Shown piece after piece: positions 13,494 to 25,479 of a stretch of DNA of 64,000 nt. The stretch spans positions 5,822,001 through 5,886,000 of the forward strand of contig BSYO01000003.1 of assembly GCA_033239525.1 (NCBI GenBank), given 5' to 3'. Source of the stretch: Nepenthes gracilis (Eukaryota > Streptophyta > Magnoliopsida > Caryophyllales > Nepenthaceae). Under the pieces are notes generated by a model, which ran no database searches, was not told the DNA's origin, and worked only from the letters and a program-made list of their open reading frames with translations. The first letter of the stretch is position 1; each line of letters starts with the position of its first letter. Made by a program: the position numbers and the translations under genes.

Positions 13494-13877
13494 CTTTCAA
13501 TTATAAGCACTATGCACTTTAATAATTGTTAGGTAGATGTGAAATACAGCAGCAATTATGTATAAACTCCCACTGTGTGGATGTGGTTGGCCAAACCTAT
13601 AACTCCAAGGGGTCATACTAAGTCAAATCAATGATATTGATTCGTAATTAATTTGATTTATCAAGTTTGCAATGCCATTTCTGGAAGTCGGGAAGGCAAT
13701 ATTCTTAAGGTGGGTTTGCAATAAGAGGGTAATTGTTAAGACTTTCTGTTGACAAACTCCGTGACAAAGTGCGGTATTTTGAGTCCTTTATAGAGATCTT
13801 AAGTGTTAGTGGGTTTTGGTGTTTGATGCGTACTTGAAGATTGCTTGAGTAGATTTTAGCTTTATGCTTGACGAAGG

Positions 13878-14030
13878 CTTGAGCAGGTTGCTGCAACTGC
13901 ATAAGAAAGCCGCAAAATAGTAACTCAAGCAAAAGAGTTCCATAAGCACATTGCGAAATAGCTGCAAGATAGAAACCCAAGCCACAAAGTTCCATAAGTA
14001 AACCGCAAGATCGCCGCTCAAGCAAAATTG
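13878..14030. repeat. ~53-bp degenerate tandem repeat
   Basis: About three imperfect units are built around ACTCAAGCAAAA, GTTCCATAAG and CCGCAA. GTTCCATAAG occurs at 13936 and 13989, a 53-base offset. The two overlapping antisense frames here (71 and 106 codons) are produced by the repeat. On the minus strand a TATAAA motif lies about 80 bases downstream of the repeat, so this may be the upstream part of a decayed LTR. No paired copy was found. Confidence 0.55.
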
Positions 14031-17000
14031 GTTTTCACTCCACTAATAAGTGTCTGAACTACTTTGATTGACTATTTTCTACGTATAAACAGGGATCAAC
14101 ATTTGAAAATTAGGGGATGTATTCATGAAAGCTTTTGATAATCTCTCACCCAAAACCTATTAAATATATTACTTGGCCTGTAATTTAATAAAGTTTAAAT
14201 ATAGAGCTTATGCATAGAATTGAGATGTTTTCTGGCTAAAATCTCAAGTTGGTGAAAGAAACCCAAAAGTTTGGAAGAAGTCTGAATTCGTGACTTAGAG
14301 TGCTAATCCGGAATGGACTTTTTGATAGGGTCACAATTGAATTGGAGTCAGCTAGGAAAGTCTAACGGGACTTTACCTACTACACTATAAATTGGTTTTT
14401 CTTCGTCAATAAAATAAGGTGTTATTTATATTTTTTCAAGTTTTTAATTATCTTGTTATGGCTATTATGGTGATTCTAATATAGACACGTGAAAAAAGAT
14501 GGGTCTAAATCCATGATTTTTCACTAATTTTCTTTGTTATCTTTCGTTAGCATGCCAACAATGTTGTGAGAATCTTGTGCACGTTCTGTCAACATCATGT
14601 AGTAGGGTTCTCATTCCCAAGTCTTTGATCCCCCCATAAGGTCATTTAGGAGTCACTGGATTAGGAAGTTACTCAAAGCCTTGGGAGTGCTCACTATTGG
14701 CCTGTACCCCCGGTTTGTTCAACTCCCTCATACACAATGAGGGATGAGGATCAGTAAGATTCCTTGTTAGTCCAAAAAATGTAAGCAAAACGATTACTGA
14801 CATTGTAAGTTGACCACTGTTGTACCCTCAGGGAGATGGAACTTGACTTTTGATTGATGAACATGGAATAAGGAATTTCTTGGCTTCTTCAAAGATATGC
14901 CACATATAAGAATTGTCATTATTCAGAAAAGAAGGGTGATGTAAATGAAAGATGACAATATATCTAAGAATGCTTTGACCACAGTCGGAATGTCATATCC
15001 CATGTCTAGTACGTTGTTGAGTTGATGCTGACAGCATGGCTCATCTGTAAGAAAATGTGTGTACTGGTAGTATTTCCTTCTATGAGAAATAGATAAAGCA
15101 GCAGGGTATGATAAAGTATAAGTGAAAGCAAGATTGTGATGCACTCGACTGGTTGAAAAAGAGACAAGGGAACTCAGGATTACCATCCCATCAGTGATAG
15201 ATTTACGCATGGATGAAAAATCTAGACCAGGAATTATATTTATAACAAGTTATCAACATGGTGTCATGTAAAAGCACAAGTCTCTTGGCAAAGAGCAAAC
15301 TGGACGAACTCATAAGAGACAATTCCAGGACCAGATAAAATATAAGGAAAAAACACTCAGCATTCTTCTGTACTCTTTATCGTTTTCTTTCAAGAATCAC
15401 TACATTAGAAGTGCATGCAATCACGAGCTAATACTTCTCTTTCTTTCATATGCGAAAAATTGTTTTTCAAGATTATTTTAATATGTGATAATAATAATAA
15501 TGTAATTTGGAAACTGTCAAAGTCATGGTCGAAAGTGGTCAGAAGATTCAAAATAGGCTATGAGAAGGAGAAGTTGTTGACATGAGGGTACTCAATTCAG
15601 ACCTCTTTCCTATTTGGATCACATCTTGAAAAGCTATCACATATTGATGTTATTGTCACACCCGTATATGAATCTATAATCAAAAGCATGATCTACGATT
15701 TAGGCTGAGTAATTACTGTTCTTAGCTAATCAACAAGGTCAAAGCATCCAAGGTCCCAGAAGAGAAGGTACATTCATGAAAAACAACCCTAAAGAAGTGA
15801 TTGGCATTACATCACCCTATCAGAACAATTGTGAAAATCTGATCAACAGCATTTGGCATTTGGGATCAACAGTAGGGAAGAAACCAATTTCGGTGACTCC
15901 ATAATTTTTCTTCCACATAAGCCAATTGAAACAGTTGAAGTCTACCGTTTTAAAAATATTATATGCAAAGCAAATGCTCAAGCAATCCTAAATCACAAGC
16001 ACAAGATCACCTTAGTAGGCCATCAAGATCATAAAAAGTCAGATATTTTGCACATAGCAAACAAGGTAGGGAGGATTTAAGCAAAACAGGAAAATTCACA
16101 AGAATATCCTGGTCCTGCAGGTTATATAACTTAGCCCATCTCCAAATACATCACTACTGTGTTAAAAAGGCAAAACCCACTTGAGAGCTTTAAGTATTTC
16201 CTCATAAATTTCTTCAAGATCGAGTAAATCAACGAAATTAATTTTAAGTATTTTCATTCAACAATAACAATCACAGCAACACAATAACAAATCCTTAACA
16301 GCTACATTTGGCAAGCTACATAAAACATTTCCTGCCTCTATACTCAACTGAGATAGACATCCTCTAGAAGTAGAAGAAATTTCAGATCCTTTTTCATCAC
16401 TTCACTGCATTTATTTTTTATTTTTTTTTATTTTTATTATCAAAGGAAGGTAGCTATAGAATAATGGCAAAGTTGCTCTATCAGCACTGAATGTTACTGG
16501 TTTAATTTACAAAACCACCTCTCCCCAAAGTAAAAACAAGACTTCATAAATTTGACCCTCCCAGAGCTTGTAATTAGGAGAGCCAATTACAATGAGCCAC
16601 CCTTTTATCACAAAATTTTCAAACTCTACCTATTCTTGTCATATTACATCACAGCTCACCAAATCACGGCATGTAAACATTCTAGCTAGTGTCCCTATTA
16701 GCACCAATTATTCCAAATTATGAAATGCATGATAGGACAGCTGTGCATCAACTATTTGATTTTGCAGCAGTAACATATCAAGCAATATTACTGGAAAGCA
16801 ATCTTTATTGGGTGATGGATGGGTGAGACAAGGAAGGTGAGTTTCGAAAATTGAACCCAGGTCATTGCTATCCTGATTTTAAATCATTATTCAAAAAATA
16901 TAGCAAAACAAACAAACAGCTCATTGCTTCTTTGGTGACCAAGATAATCACTTCTTCATGTTTAGCTGTTGACAGATTCAAATGCCAAAGCTACCAACTG

Positions 17001-18002
17001 CCCGAAGATATACAGTCCCCACCTATTGCATTTTCTTCAATTGATTGCTGCAAAGATCATCTCCTAATTTGAAACCCTCAAGAGTGTGATGAACTTAGGC
17101 TACCAGATGACTGGACTTCATATTTCATTTCATATTTAAAGAAAAATCTGTGGTATAAATGACAATCCTAAACTAGTTTGTTCAAAGCCAAATATCAAGT
17201 AAAAATCCTCGACATAATTCTAATTCCATCATTTCTCAGATCATCAAAATCAAAACAAAGTGATGGATTGCAAATGGAAAACTATGACAAACAGTAATAC
17301 ATGAAAGACCAATTCGTAACTTTCTATCAAGAAGGTTAGGGACACCACGCTAATGCAAATGAAGCCCACTTATACCCAATATCTAGGTAGCTACAAGTGC
17401 TACTGTAGCCATCGCAACATTTCTGATCAACATGCTGCTAGAGCCTCCTCTTTGCACTGCTACTCTAATATCATGTCCTACAAATTTCTTCCGGATACAT
17501 ACATCTTCTCAAAGAGAGAACTTTAGAAAAAAACAACTGATGGAAAGAATTCATGACCCATTTGCAGACAAACACATTTGATACATTTGTTTCTTAAGTC
17601 TAGAGGGATCATCTAAATGTTTCCACCAACTACTCTTACGGCTTTTTAAATAGCTAAACTACTCAAACTCAACTCAAGATTGTTTCAACCAAATCTTTTT
17701 CAAACATGACTCGAGAAGCTTAATGAGTAGAGCTCAAATCTATAACATGTTGCGAATGACTATTTCACCATATTTTATTTTGATTATAGACCAAGCCACT
17801 TGAGCTCAATTTAATATACCGTGAATTCAGATTATTCAGGCTTGGCTTGTGAAATTAATGAACAAAGGCGTAATTTTAAGATCCTCAAATCTCAAGTTTG
17901 CCTCAGAAAAGAAACACATGGCTCATTTGGCTCTTTTTCTCTCCCCTAGACACTATGATCATCCATTTGGTTCAATGTAGAAGAGTGCAACGAATAAATG
18001 AA
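14031..18002. other. Single-copy-looking DNA, no supported gene
   Basis: No recognised coding motif. A minus-strand open frame at 14923-15210 contains an excellent acceptor-like TTTTCTTACAG (about 15045-15055), and a plus-strand frame lies at 15853-16080. Neither resembles a known family and neither has supporting splice partners. TATAAATTGG near 14390 followed by AATAAAATAAGG resembles a promoter/poly-A arrangement of a decayed LTR. Confidence 0.4.
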
Positions 18003-18007
18003 GAATG

Positions 18008-18734
18008 TGTTGGGAACCATTCAAGATAAGACTGACCCAACTTATGGAAATATGGGGCTCACAAACAGATAGCCCATGAAAAGATATGAACTAGCCGAAT
18101 TGTTATGCCCGAATCAGAAAAAAATCCAACTGAATGCAGAGTAGACAAATAATTGGGCTATTGGACATACTAAAGATCGAGGCACCGAATATCTAGATAG
18201 TTAATTAAATTGGATGGTTAATCCTATTGAACAGTTACATGAATCGAGTGATAAACGATCGAATTAAGCAAGCAGTTAATATATTCAATAGGCAAGTATT
18301 AAACTCAAAGCATATGAAACAGTTAGATTGTTCAGTTTCCAATCAAAATAATGCTCAAAATAATGATTAGTCATACATCTTTAGAAAATTCCTACTAATT
18401 AGCAATAATACTATAAATACACCTACTTTTCCTAAAAAGGGGGGACAAGTAAGAACTAAAAAAAGCAAGTACAAAGCTCTTGTCCTCTAATTGCTTACAA
18501 AATCCATAAATAATGGAACCAAACCCTCCAATTTTCACTCTCTTTCATCCTCAGCTTCTCATTATCTTTCCATTTTTTAAGAAAGATTTTTTACTTGAGT
18601 ATCAAAGAATATTCTGAGAAGCGACTCTCATATCCTTTAATTCAAACGTTGTGATGTGTAAGATCCAAATATAAGGATTTGAAAATTCAACCCAACTCCA
18701 TTCAAACAACTATCCAAATGTAATGTACATGTCA
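18008..18734 (+). repeat. 5' LTR of the 18-kb non-autonomous element
   Basis: 727 bases running from TGTTGGGAACCATTC to ATGTCA. It aligns throughout with 20772-21442, sharing the CAAGATAAG-like start, the GGGGC(T/C)CACAAA block, the TATA-like ACTATAAATACACCT near 18412 and the TTCAACCCAACTCCATTCAAACAACTATCC-like tail. The 56-base length difference from the 3' copy reflects indels. Confidence 0.88.
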
Positions 18735-18735
18735 T

Positions 18736-18754
18736 TGACGCCGTTTGTAAGAAC
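18736..18754 (+). other. Primer binding site of the 18-kb element
   Basis: TGACGCCGTTTGTAAGAAC lies one base after the 5' LTR. It matches the TGGCGCC-type site of the neighbouring Tat-type element (TGGCGCCATCTGTGGGAAG at 23041) apart from a few changes, several of them G to A. The tRNA was not identified. Confidence 0.7.
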
Positions 18755-18832
18755 ATGGTTAAGCCATTTGCTCTTACCTGATTAAGATCACACCCTCTTG
18801 CAAACTTTTCATCTCTTCGACAATATCATAAA

Positions 18833-19108
18833 ATGGTGAAAATAAGAGTAAATGGATAGAAAAGCCAACCACCCAAGGATGTCCTATCACACGGCATCAA
18901 CTCGAAGGGAGGCAACTATAGAAGTGCTCACTCACCAGCTAATCCTGACATAGGAGCATTAGCCACCCAAATAAATGGCATATTGAAAATGCTAAAATCC
19001 CTATGAGACAAAGTCGAGGGCCAAACTCACAATGCGGATGTTCTCCAGTCACAAACATCGGCCTCTAGGAGGAGGTTGAGAGGAAAGAAAATCATTTCAA
19101 ATGAAGGC
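18833..19108 (+). pseudogene. gag-like leader remnant
   Basis: From an ATG at 18833 one frame stays open to the internal LTR fragment except for two stops, a TAG in a context where Trp is plausible and a TGA where Arg or Trp is plausible. It is rich in Q, N, S and K and ends in a basic run (RRRLRGKK). In position and style it resembles the N-terminal part of plant gypsy Gag. No capsid or zinc-knuckle motif survives, so the call depends mostly on location. Confidence 0.4.
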
Positions 19109-19109
19109 A

Positions 19110-19194
19110 CCCTCAATCAAAAATTTAACCCGACTCTATTCAGACAACTATCCAGATCCAAGATACGCGTCATTGGTGCCATCTAGATTCCTCT
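19110..19194 (+). repeat. Extra internal LTR 3' end plus second primer site
   Basis: About 65 bases ending in ATACGCGTCA match the last 65 bases of both flanking LTRs. They are followed, after one T, by TGGTGCCATCTAGATTCC, a second primer-site-like sequence. The element therefore carries three LTR ends, as expected from a nested insertion or recombination between relatives followed by deletion. Confidence 0.7.
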
Positions 19195-20757
19195 AATTGT
19201 AGAAATAATGGATGGATATTGTACCTATCATAAATATCAAGTATATCTTCCATGTACAGACAAGAGGCAATGCGGTCATATTCTTCCAAGCGCTTTATAG
19301 AGCCATAAGAGATTGAAAGATAGACGATCAGAGAAAGCGGAAGTTCAGTTCTTTGATGCAAAGTAAAGAACAAGACGTACTTTAGGTTTAAAGAAAAAAG
19401 TGAAAGATGATAGAATTTGAAAGAGTAATGAGGATTGGAAACAATGCATTTCAAATAGCAATATTGATCCAAACAACACATTACTCAAATGATGACATGT
19501 CTTCCTCTCTATTTACTAACCAAAATGTTGTGTATTAAAATGATTCAAAGATGGCGTAATTTACAAACTGTATACTATGACATTAAATGTGCTGTTAATT
19601 GGTTATTTTCGTTATAGAAGCAATGATGGTTATGACGTCATTGAGCAAATTATCATGATTGCACTTCAAATGTACGACTAGCCTCATAAAGAAACCTAGT
19701 TGATTCTTATGATTTGAAATTTTAATATTCAATTAAGGATCCCGATTTGTCAAAATATCGAGCTGTCAGAAGTCCAAATTGTTAGAATTCTAAACTATCA
19801 AAATGTCAAATAGTTAAGTCTATACAAAGTTAATATCCAGAAAATTTTAAAGTATCGAGATCAATAAATGAATAAACTTTTTCCATTCGAATAATTTGAT
19901 AGGTTTAAACTTTCAGCGACTTATAATCCCATACGGAAAAATAAAAGTACAAAATATGAAAGGAATAGATTAAGAGTTACAACCTAATTGTGAAAATGAA
20001 AAATTCTTCTTTTATTTATAGATAGACTCATGTACAAGACACATTCTTACATGATAGGTTCAAAAATCGTTCAGCTTGGAAAAAAAAGAAAGAAAGGGGT
20101 GAATCTTAGCAGGAGAAGATGAGCATCCTGGAGGTTCACCACCCCTCTCAAATTCATCATTCAGTTAATCGGCTTTGGTTGGTTGATATTAAGTGAATAA
20201 AGATGACACAACACCAAAATCGAAAGGCATTGAACCAGATGATCCCCCAAACAAACCAATAGGAACCTAGATGCTCCACAACGGATGGTAAAGAACATTA
20301 GAGGGAACTACTTGAATAGAGAATCAATCCAGTTTAGGATGTTACATAAAATAAGAAAATTAAGATGATTTTCCATATAAAAAAGGGTAACCAAAATAGA
20401 CATTATAAACGCCTCCCAAAGGAATGTGAAAGTATCCAAAAGAGTTCTCTCTTCAATTCGCTGAACATAAGTAACTCTATCAGATGTTGAGACTTGAAAT
20501 TTGGTTAGAAATTGAACGAGAACAGCCCTTTTTATAGCCAAAGATACTTGTAAAACATGTTTAGAAGCAAAGAAAAGCCGTCAAGCTGTCAAGAAATCTT
20601 AGTCAAGATATCAGAAATCAAACTCTGGTTAACAAGACCAATCAACAATAAATGTACATCGATTAAGATTATATTGGGAAGAAGCAATCGGACGATGTTC
20701 AAAGCAAACCGCTTGGATTTATATTCTAACATACTCAACATTTGAATTCACCTTCGA
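19195..20757 (+). other. Internal non-coding region of the 18-kb element
   Basis: No recognised coding sequence. Antisense open frames at 19170-19481 (103 codons, overlapping the LTR fragment) and 20308-20541 (77 codons) have no family resemblance. Because related gypsy elements can carry antisense ORFs, a decayed accessory gene cannot be excluded. Confidence 0.5.
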
Positions 20758-20771
20758 GCATAGGGGGCTAG
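20758..20771 (+). other. Polypurine tract of the 18-kb element
   Basis: GCATAGGGGGCTAG lies directly before the 3' LTR. The same GGGGGCTA core precedes the 3' LTR of the Tat-type element at 31766-31778. Confidence 0.75.
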
Positions 20772-21442
20772 TGTTAGGAACCATCTAAGATAAGATCGAT
20801 CCAATCTATTGAAATATGGGGCCCACAAATAGTAAGCTCATGAAGAGGTATGAAGTAGTTGAGTTGTTAGACCCATATCAAAAAGGAATCCAACCAAATG
20901 ACCGAATTACCAAGTACACAAATGACCAGATTGTTGGAAATACTAAAGACTAAGATACTAAATGACCGGACAATTAATTCTAACAAATGGTTATATAAAT
21001 CAAGGGATAAACAGTCGAATTAAGTAAGCAGTTAATACATTTAACTGACAAATATTAAGCTCAAAGCATATGAAACGGTTGGACTATTCAGTTTTAATTA
21101 AAGTAACGGGTCAAAATAATGATTAATCATACCTCTTTAGGAAATTTCCACTTATTAGCAATAAGACTTTAAATGCACTTATTCCTAAAAAGGGAAGGCC
21201 AAACAATCTCCAAAAAAGTAAATACAAAACTTTTATTCTTTAATCGCTTGCAAAATCCACAAATATAAGAACCAAGCCTTGCAATTTTCATTCTCTTTCA
21301 TCCTCAACTTTCATTATCTTTCCATTTTCTAATAAAGATTTTAGAGTTGAACGATGCTATAATGTGCAGGATCCAGGTATAAATGTTCAAAGATTTAATC
21401 CAACTTCATTCAAACAATTATCCAAATTCAAGATACGCATCA
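20772..21442 (+). repeat. 3' LTR of the 18-kb non-autonomous element
   Basis: 671 bases from TGTTAGGAACCATCT to ATACGCATCA, co-linear with 18008-18734. It is followed at once by GAATG, the target duplication. Confidence 0.88.
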
Positions 21443-21557
21443 GAATGAAATACAAATTACCATATTTTACGTTGTGATTTGCATTACAACATTACATTCC
21501 ATTGAACCTAACAAGCCCTAATCAATTCAGCAATCAAATAGACCATAGCATCTTCAA

Positions 21558-21914
21558 TTATACAAAAAATGGAATACAACTGGCAATTGATAAAAATGCA
21601 CAATTGAAATCAAAACCATTCGATAATATATAGACCAAACTATAACAGTCGGCAATAATCGAAACGTTTGGAAGAAATTTAACTAAACGACTTGAGCTCA
21701 AATTGAAAGATACGACGTTGATCGCAGAGGTGTACAAACAATTATACGACAGAAGAAGAGAGGAAAAAAACCCTCGAAGACAACAGAGGCCGATCCTACG
21801 TGCGGGTCTTTTTCGGGAAAAGGTGATTAAAAATAATCCAATCTGATCGCGAAAGCCGCAATCTTCAGTGGTTGTTGACATTAACGGAATTTCGCCGGGA
21901 TCGGCTCTCTCCAT
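21558..21914 (-). other. Open frame, possibly a 5' exon or UTR; unrecognised
   Basis: A 118-codon minus-strand frame starts MERADPGEIPLMSTTTEDC. The first ~40 codons have balanced, gene-like composition (GCCGATCCCGGCGAAATTCC). The rest becomes Leu/Ser/Phe-rich, like a pyrimidine-rich UTR or intron. No domain is recognised. It lies outside the flanking elements (116 bases after the GAATG duplication, 317 bases before the Tat-type element). It could be a first exon or leader of a host gene reading leftwards, but no downstream exon is confirmed. Confidence 0.2.
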
Positions 21915-22235
21915 GGTTCATGCAAGCTGTACAAATCCATTGTAAAATTTTCAAACCAATAGGTATACTATAGGAGGGGGACTTTTTCTATTCCATTTTT
22001 CCCTCTTCGATTCTTGGTTTTTGGGGCCTCATTTGAAATTGAATCTCTCTAGCCATTGAGAAAATGGCGCTTCAGCAATTAAACAATTCAAATATATTAA
22101 AAAAAAGAAAAGAAAATTTGATACGTTTTGTTTTAAAAAATAATAATTGTGAGAAAATTATTTTTAAATATTTAAATGTTTGAAAAATTATAAGAAAAAG
22201 TTTATATAAAAATTTTTAATTCAAATCATTAAATT

Positions 22236-23039
22236 TGATGAATACGCCCACAAAATGTATTGGCCGGCGAGAGGAGAGTTGCCCAAATCCACAAATTGAC
22301 CACACATGCGCAGACGATTAATGCTGGCCGTTAATTGAACGAAAAGAAAATGAGACTAATGTAAGGACGGGCAACTAGCACAAAGAATTATCAATATTTC
22401 TGTTGACCAACAACACTACAGTGGGCTGGCCCATGAGCAAGCCATATGTGGGTTAGGCCAAGTTTGACCTGCCTTCTCATCCGCAACTAACAACGGCATT
22501 CTTCCCTGATTTTGTCTTTCTCTAAAAGGCAACTTTTATGGCAACGGTCACCAACAAATTCAGCGCACATCCCATGAGAAAAGCGTTGAATTCTCTCCTC
22601 TATCTGCTATAAACTTTAACTTTTATAAAAATACAGAAAGAAAACAATCCTTCCTTCCAAGGAGCCGTTACCACCAATAATGTCTACACCAAGAAAAGAA
22701 GCCAGTCTAGTAGAGCCTATGAATCGAGCCTTCTTACCTAAAGGAAGAGACCCAACTTCTCAATTATAAGAATGTCATAGAGTCCACACTCCAGGGCACA
22801 CCTTCTTTCAGCGAACAAAGGCTCTCATACCAACTTTAATCGGTCTCAAGCTTACATTCCTTTTTCCCCGAGGAATTCCTTAGAGCTCATACATCGCCCT
22901 CTCAAATCTCATGCTTACAGGACGCCCATGCTCTCTTTCTCTCTTGTCACTACGATTCCTAGGAATCATAGGATAGGAATCAACGATCCTCACGAGCAAC
23001 ATTAACCTCTCTCAACGAGAGCCAAATCGTCATGCATCA
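22236..23039 (+). repeat. 5' LTR of the Tat-type element
   Basis: 804 bases, co-linear with the 3' LTR. Shared blocks include TGTTGACCAAC, CACTACAGTGGGC(T/C)GGCCCATGAGCAA, CATTCCTTCCAAGGAGCC-like sequence, GTCTAGTAGAGCC and TCACGAGCAACATTAACC. It lacks about 225 bases present near the end of the 3' LTR (roughly 32530-32755), which accounts for the length difference. Confidence 0.88.
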
Positions 23040-23040
23040 T

Positions 23041-23059
23041 TGGCGCCATCTGTGGGAAG
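23041..23059 (+). other. Primer binding site of the Tat-type element
   Basis: TGGCGCCATCTGTGGGAAG starts one base after the LTR end. This is a common primer-site form in plant gypsy elements. The complementary tRNA was not assigned. Confidence 0.85.
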
Positions 23060-23489
23060 CGCTTACAAAAAGCCAACCACATTTCTCGAAAACTTTTCTT
23101 AGCTTCACTTTTCTTAACCAACATTATCAATCCAAATAGTGAACACCAGGGCACAAATAAGCGAGCCTATCAGAGATGTGACCTCACTTGACCAGGACCA
23201 CGCTGCTGGTGCTATGGTCAACGGGGCAGTCAACGAGGTGCCATCACTTTTCTTTCGAAACCTGGTAGAACATACGTAGAACACCAATAGAATGCTCCAA
23301 ATACGTTGCTCCCACTAGGAGCATGCACAACAAAGGGCTTCGCCTACAATGGCCCCAGTACCGGCCTCCAGGAGGGGAGGCCTGAGGAGGAAGAAATCGA
23401 CCAAAAGATCTAGGAGGCCAACCAACATTCAGACACCTAAATCCTCGCAGGCCCAAGGTTAACTAAGGCCTGAGGAACACTGAGGCAGC

Positions 23490-24700
23490 ATGACTCCAGA
23501 AGAAAGCCCGGAACAAAGGAACTCTCGATATTTTCAAGTGGAATCTAGGCCCCAGGCTCAAGAGGGAGCCTCCCCAGCCATTAGATCCATTGGTGGTAGT
23601 AGCCTGCTGGCTACTGGCCACACCAGAGAAAGAACGGAATTACGAACATATCTCAATTCCAAGAGATATGCCAATGCTGCACAAGTAGATTCGAGGCTGG
23701 AGAAGATATGGAATCGCTTCTTTAAAGACAATGAGCACGTGACTAATCTCGACATATTTCCTTTCATAGTAGAGATCTTGAACCGTCCCATACCTGTAAA
23801 GTTTAAAATGTCAACCCTTGACTCGTACGATGGGAGTGTTGATCTCGTCGACCACATTGCCCACTTCCACACCTATCTGGGTCTACAAGGGTTGGAGGAT
23901 GCAACCATGTGTCGCTATTTTCCGCTTACCTTAAAGGGGGACGTATGTATTTGGTTTCATCATCTCCCATCGGATTCAATCTGAAGCTTCCGAGAGCTTA
24001 CTAACATCTTCCTGTCGCACAATATGCCTCCAGCTGCCGAGAGGAGAAGCAGCCTTGGCACCTATCGCATATCAAGCAAAAGTACGGGAAAAATTTGTGA
24101 AAGTTTATGGATCGATTCGTGGCAGAAGCTAGGCAGATCCCCAGACTCACGGAAGAGATAAAATTGGGTAGTTTTATATCTGCGCTGACGCATGGAGATT
24201 TCTTTAGGCACCTGACGCATATGAATCTGCAGACTTTTCGGGAAGCAGAATCTATCACCAAGGCCTACATAGCGGCAAAGGAGGCCAATGAGGCTAAGCA
24301 TCTCGAAGCGGACCGAACAGCCTCACTCCTTTTCGGCTAAAGGAAAGAGGAAGTATAGCGGCGGCAATCACTCTGCCGGAAGCACCATAGGACTAGACCA
24401 CCAGTGCACAAGGACTACGGGCCAATCAGCCTAACGCCCTTAACCAACACGCGTTCAAACGTCCTCATGTAGATCCGAGATGAGAAGTTCCATAAGTAGC
24501 CAAAGCCACTTAAGAAGGCGAAAGGAGGGAATCCAGCCAAGTACTGTGATTTTCATCGATCTCCCGGACATTCTTCCGAAGACTACAAGACACTCCAACG
24601 GGAGATAGAAGAGTTGATCCGACAGAGGTCACCTTACCAGGTTCGTCAAGAACCTTGGCCAGAGCTCTAACACAGCAGGAAGGCCCAAAATCGTCTCTGC
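23490..24700 (+). pseudogene. gag: gag pseudogene of the Tat-type element
   Basis: Gag would form the virus-like particle and package element RNA. The capsid-type region (retrotransposon gag family) is seen in the frame starting at 23490: FKMSTLDSYDGSVDLVDHI, then FPLTLKGDV and WFHHLPSDSI. A TGA at 23982-23984 interrupts it and the homology then moves to another frame (24107-24340: MDRFVAEARQIPRL, TFREAESITKAYI). That frame continues, with further stops where Gln and Trp are expected, into a zinc-knuckle-like motif near 24539 (KYCDFHRSPGHSSEDY) in which the last Cys is Tyr. At least one frameshift and several stops make it non-functional. Confidence 0.85.
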
Positions 24701-24732
24701 CACGGAATCGGGTCGCGGCATGAGTAGTCAAC

Positions 24733-25278
24733 ATGATTACGACTCGACCTGCCAAGACTCCGATGAATCATAGGGAGAAGCATGTCAGGAAGAAGAAGCA
24801 ACACACCGACAATAACGTTATTAGTTTTAGTAATGATGATTTTGAGCATGTAGTTTCTCCCTATATAAATCCCCTAGTTGTATCTGTCCTCGTTTCAGGC
24901 TGTAACGTCGACTACCACTTAAAACGAATATTCATTGATAATGAAAGTTCGGGTGATTTGCTTTACCTTGATGTATTTTTTAAACTTGATTTAAAAAAGA
25001 ATCACTTAAAACCTGTCAAAGGCCAGTTATATGGCATTGACAACGAACCAATGCTTGTCTAATGGACAATCCAGTTAGAAGTGACCTTGAGTACATACCC
25101 AAGAATGGCAAGTCGAACATTCACATTCTTAGTAATTGACCTGCAATCAATTTGCAACGCTATACTAGACCGGCCGTGCATAACAACGTTCGGAGCCATC
25201 ACTTCGATACCGTATCTCAAAATGAAACTCCCAACAGCTTGAGGTTTAGGTGAAGTACCGGGCGACCAAGTCACTAGG
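24733..25278 (+). pseudogene. pol: Aspartic protease region of pol (degenerate)
   Basis: Retropepsin-like region that would process the polyprotein. The active-site stretch reads RIFIDNESSGDLLY (Asp at 24937-24939). Relatives usually have D-x-G-S-S here, so the catalytic-loop Gly has become Glu (GGA to GAA). Downstream homology continues through FTFLVIDLQSICNAILDRP and GEVPGDQVTR, the usual tail of Tat proteases, across stops at 25060-25062 and near 25240. It shares its frame with the RT and integrase further on, so it was part of one pol ORF. Confidence 0.8.
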
Positions 25279-25479
25279 TGAACATATTACATGTCCCAAA
25301 TCATCTCGAGTGGCAGCGCCAGATCAGTAGGAGAACTCGACCATTGAGACGAACCAACTTTACATCAAGCGCAGTGGGAAGGCAACCGATCTAATCCCAC
25401 TAAACCCGAAAGATTCGAAAAGGTGTGTACAAATCTGCGGCTCACTCACCAGGATACTACGCGAAGAGTTGATCGCGTT

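Larger units (their letters stand above)
18008..21442 (+). mobile_element. Non-autonomous LTR retrotransposon with perfect target duplication
   Basis: Two related LTRs (18008-18734 and 20772-21442) begin TGTTGGGAACC and TGTTAGGAACC and end in TCA. The element is bounded by GAATG on both sides (18003-18007 and 21443-21447), a perfect 5-bp target duplication. A primer-site-like sequence follows the 5' LTR and a polypurine tract precedes the 3' LTR. The internal part is only about 2.0 kb. It holds a short gag-like remnant and no protease, RT, RNase H or integrase motif, so mobility would have depended on an autonomous relative. The LTR-end and primer-site style resembles the Tat-type gypsy element next to it, which suggests Ty3/gypsy origin. 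That assignment is inference. Confidence 0.87.

Noticed and set aside
13705..14025. 106- and 71-codon minus-strand frames
   Set aside because: Explained by the 53-bp repeat.
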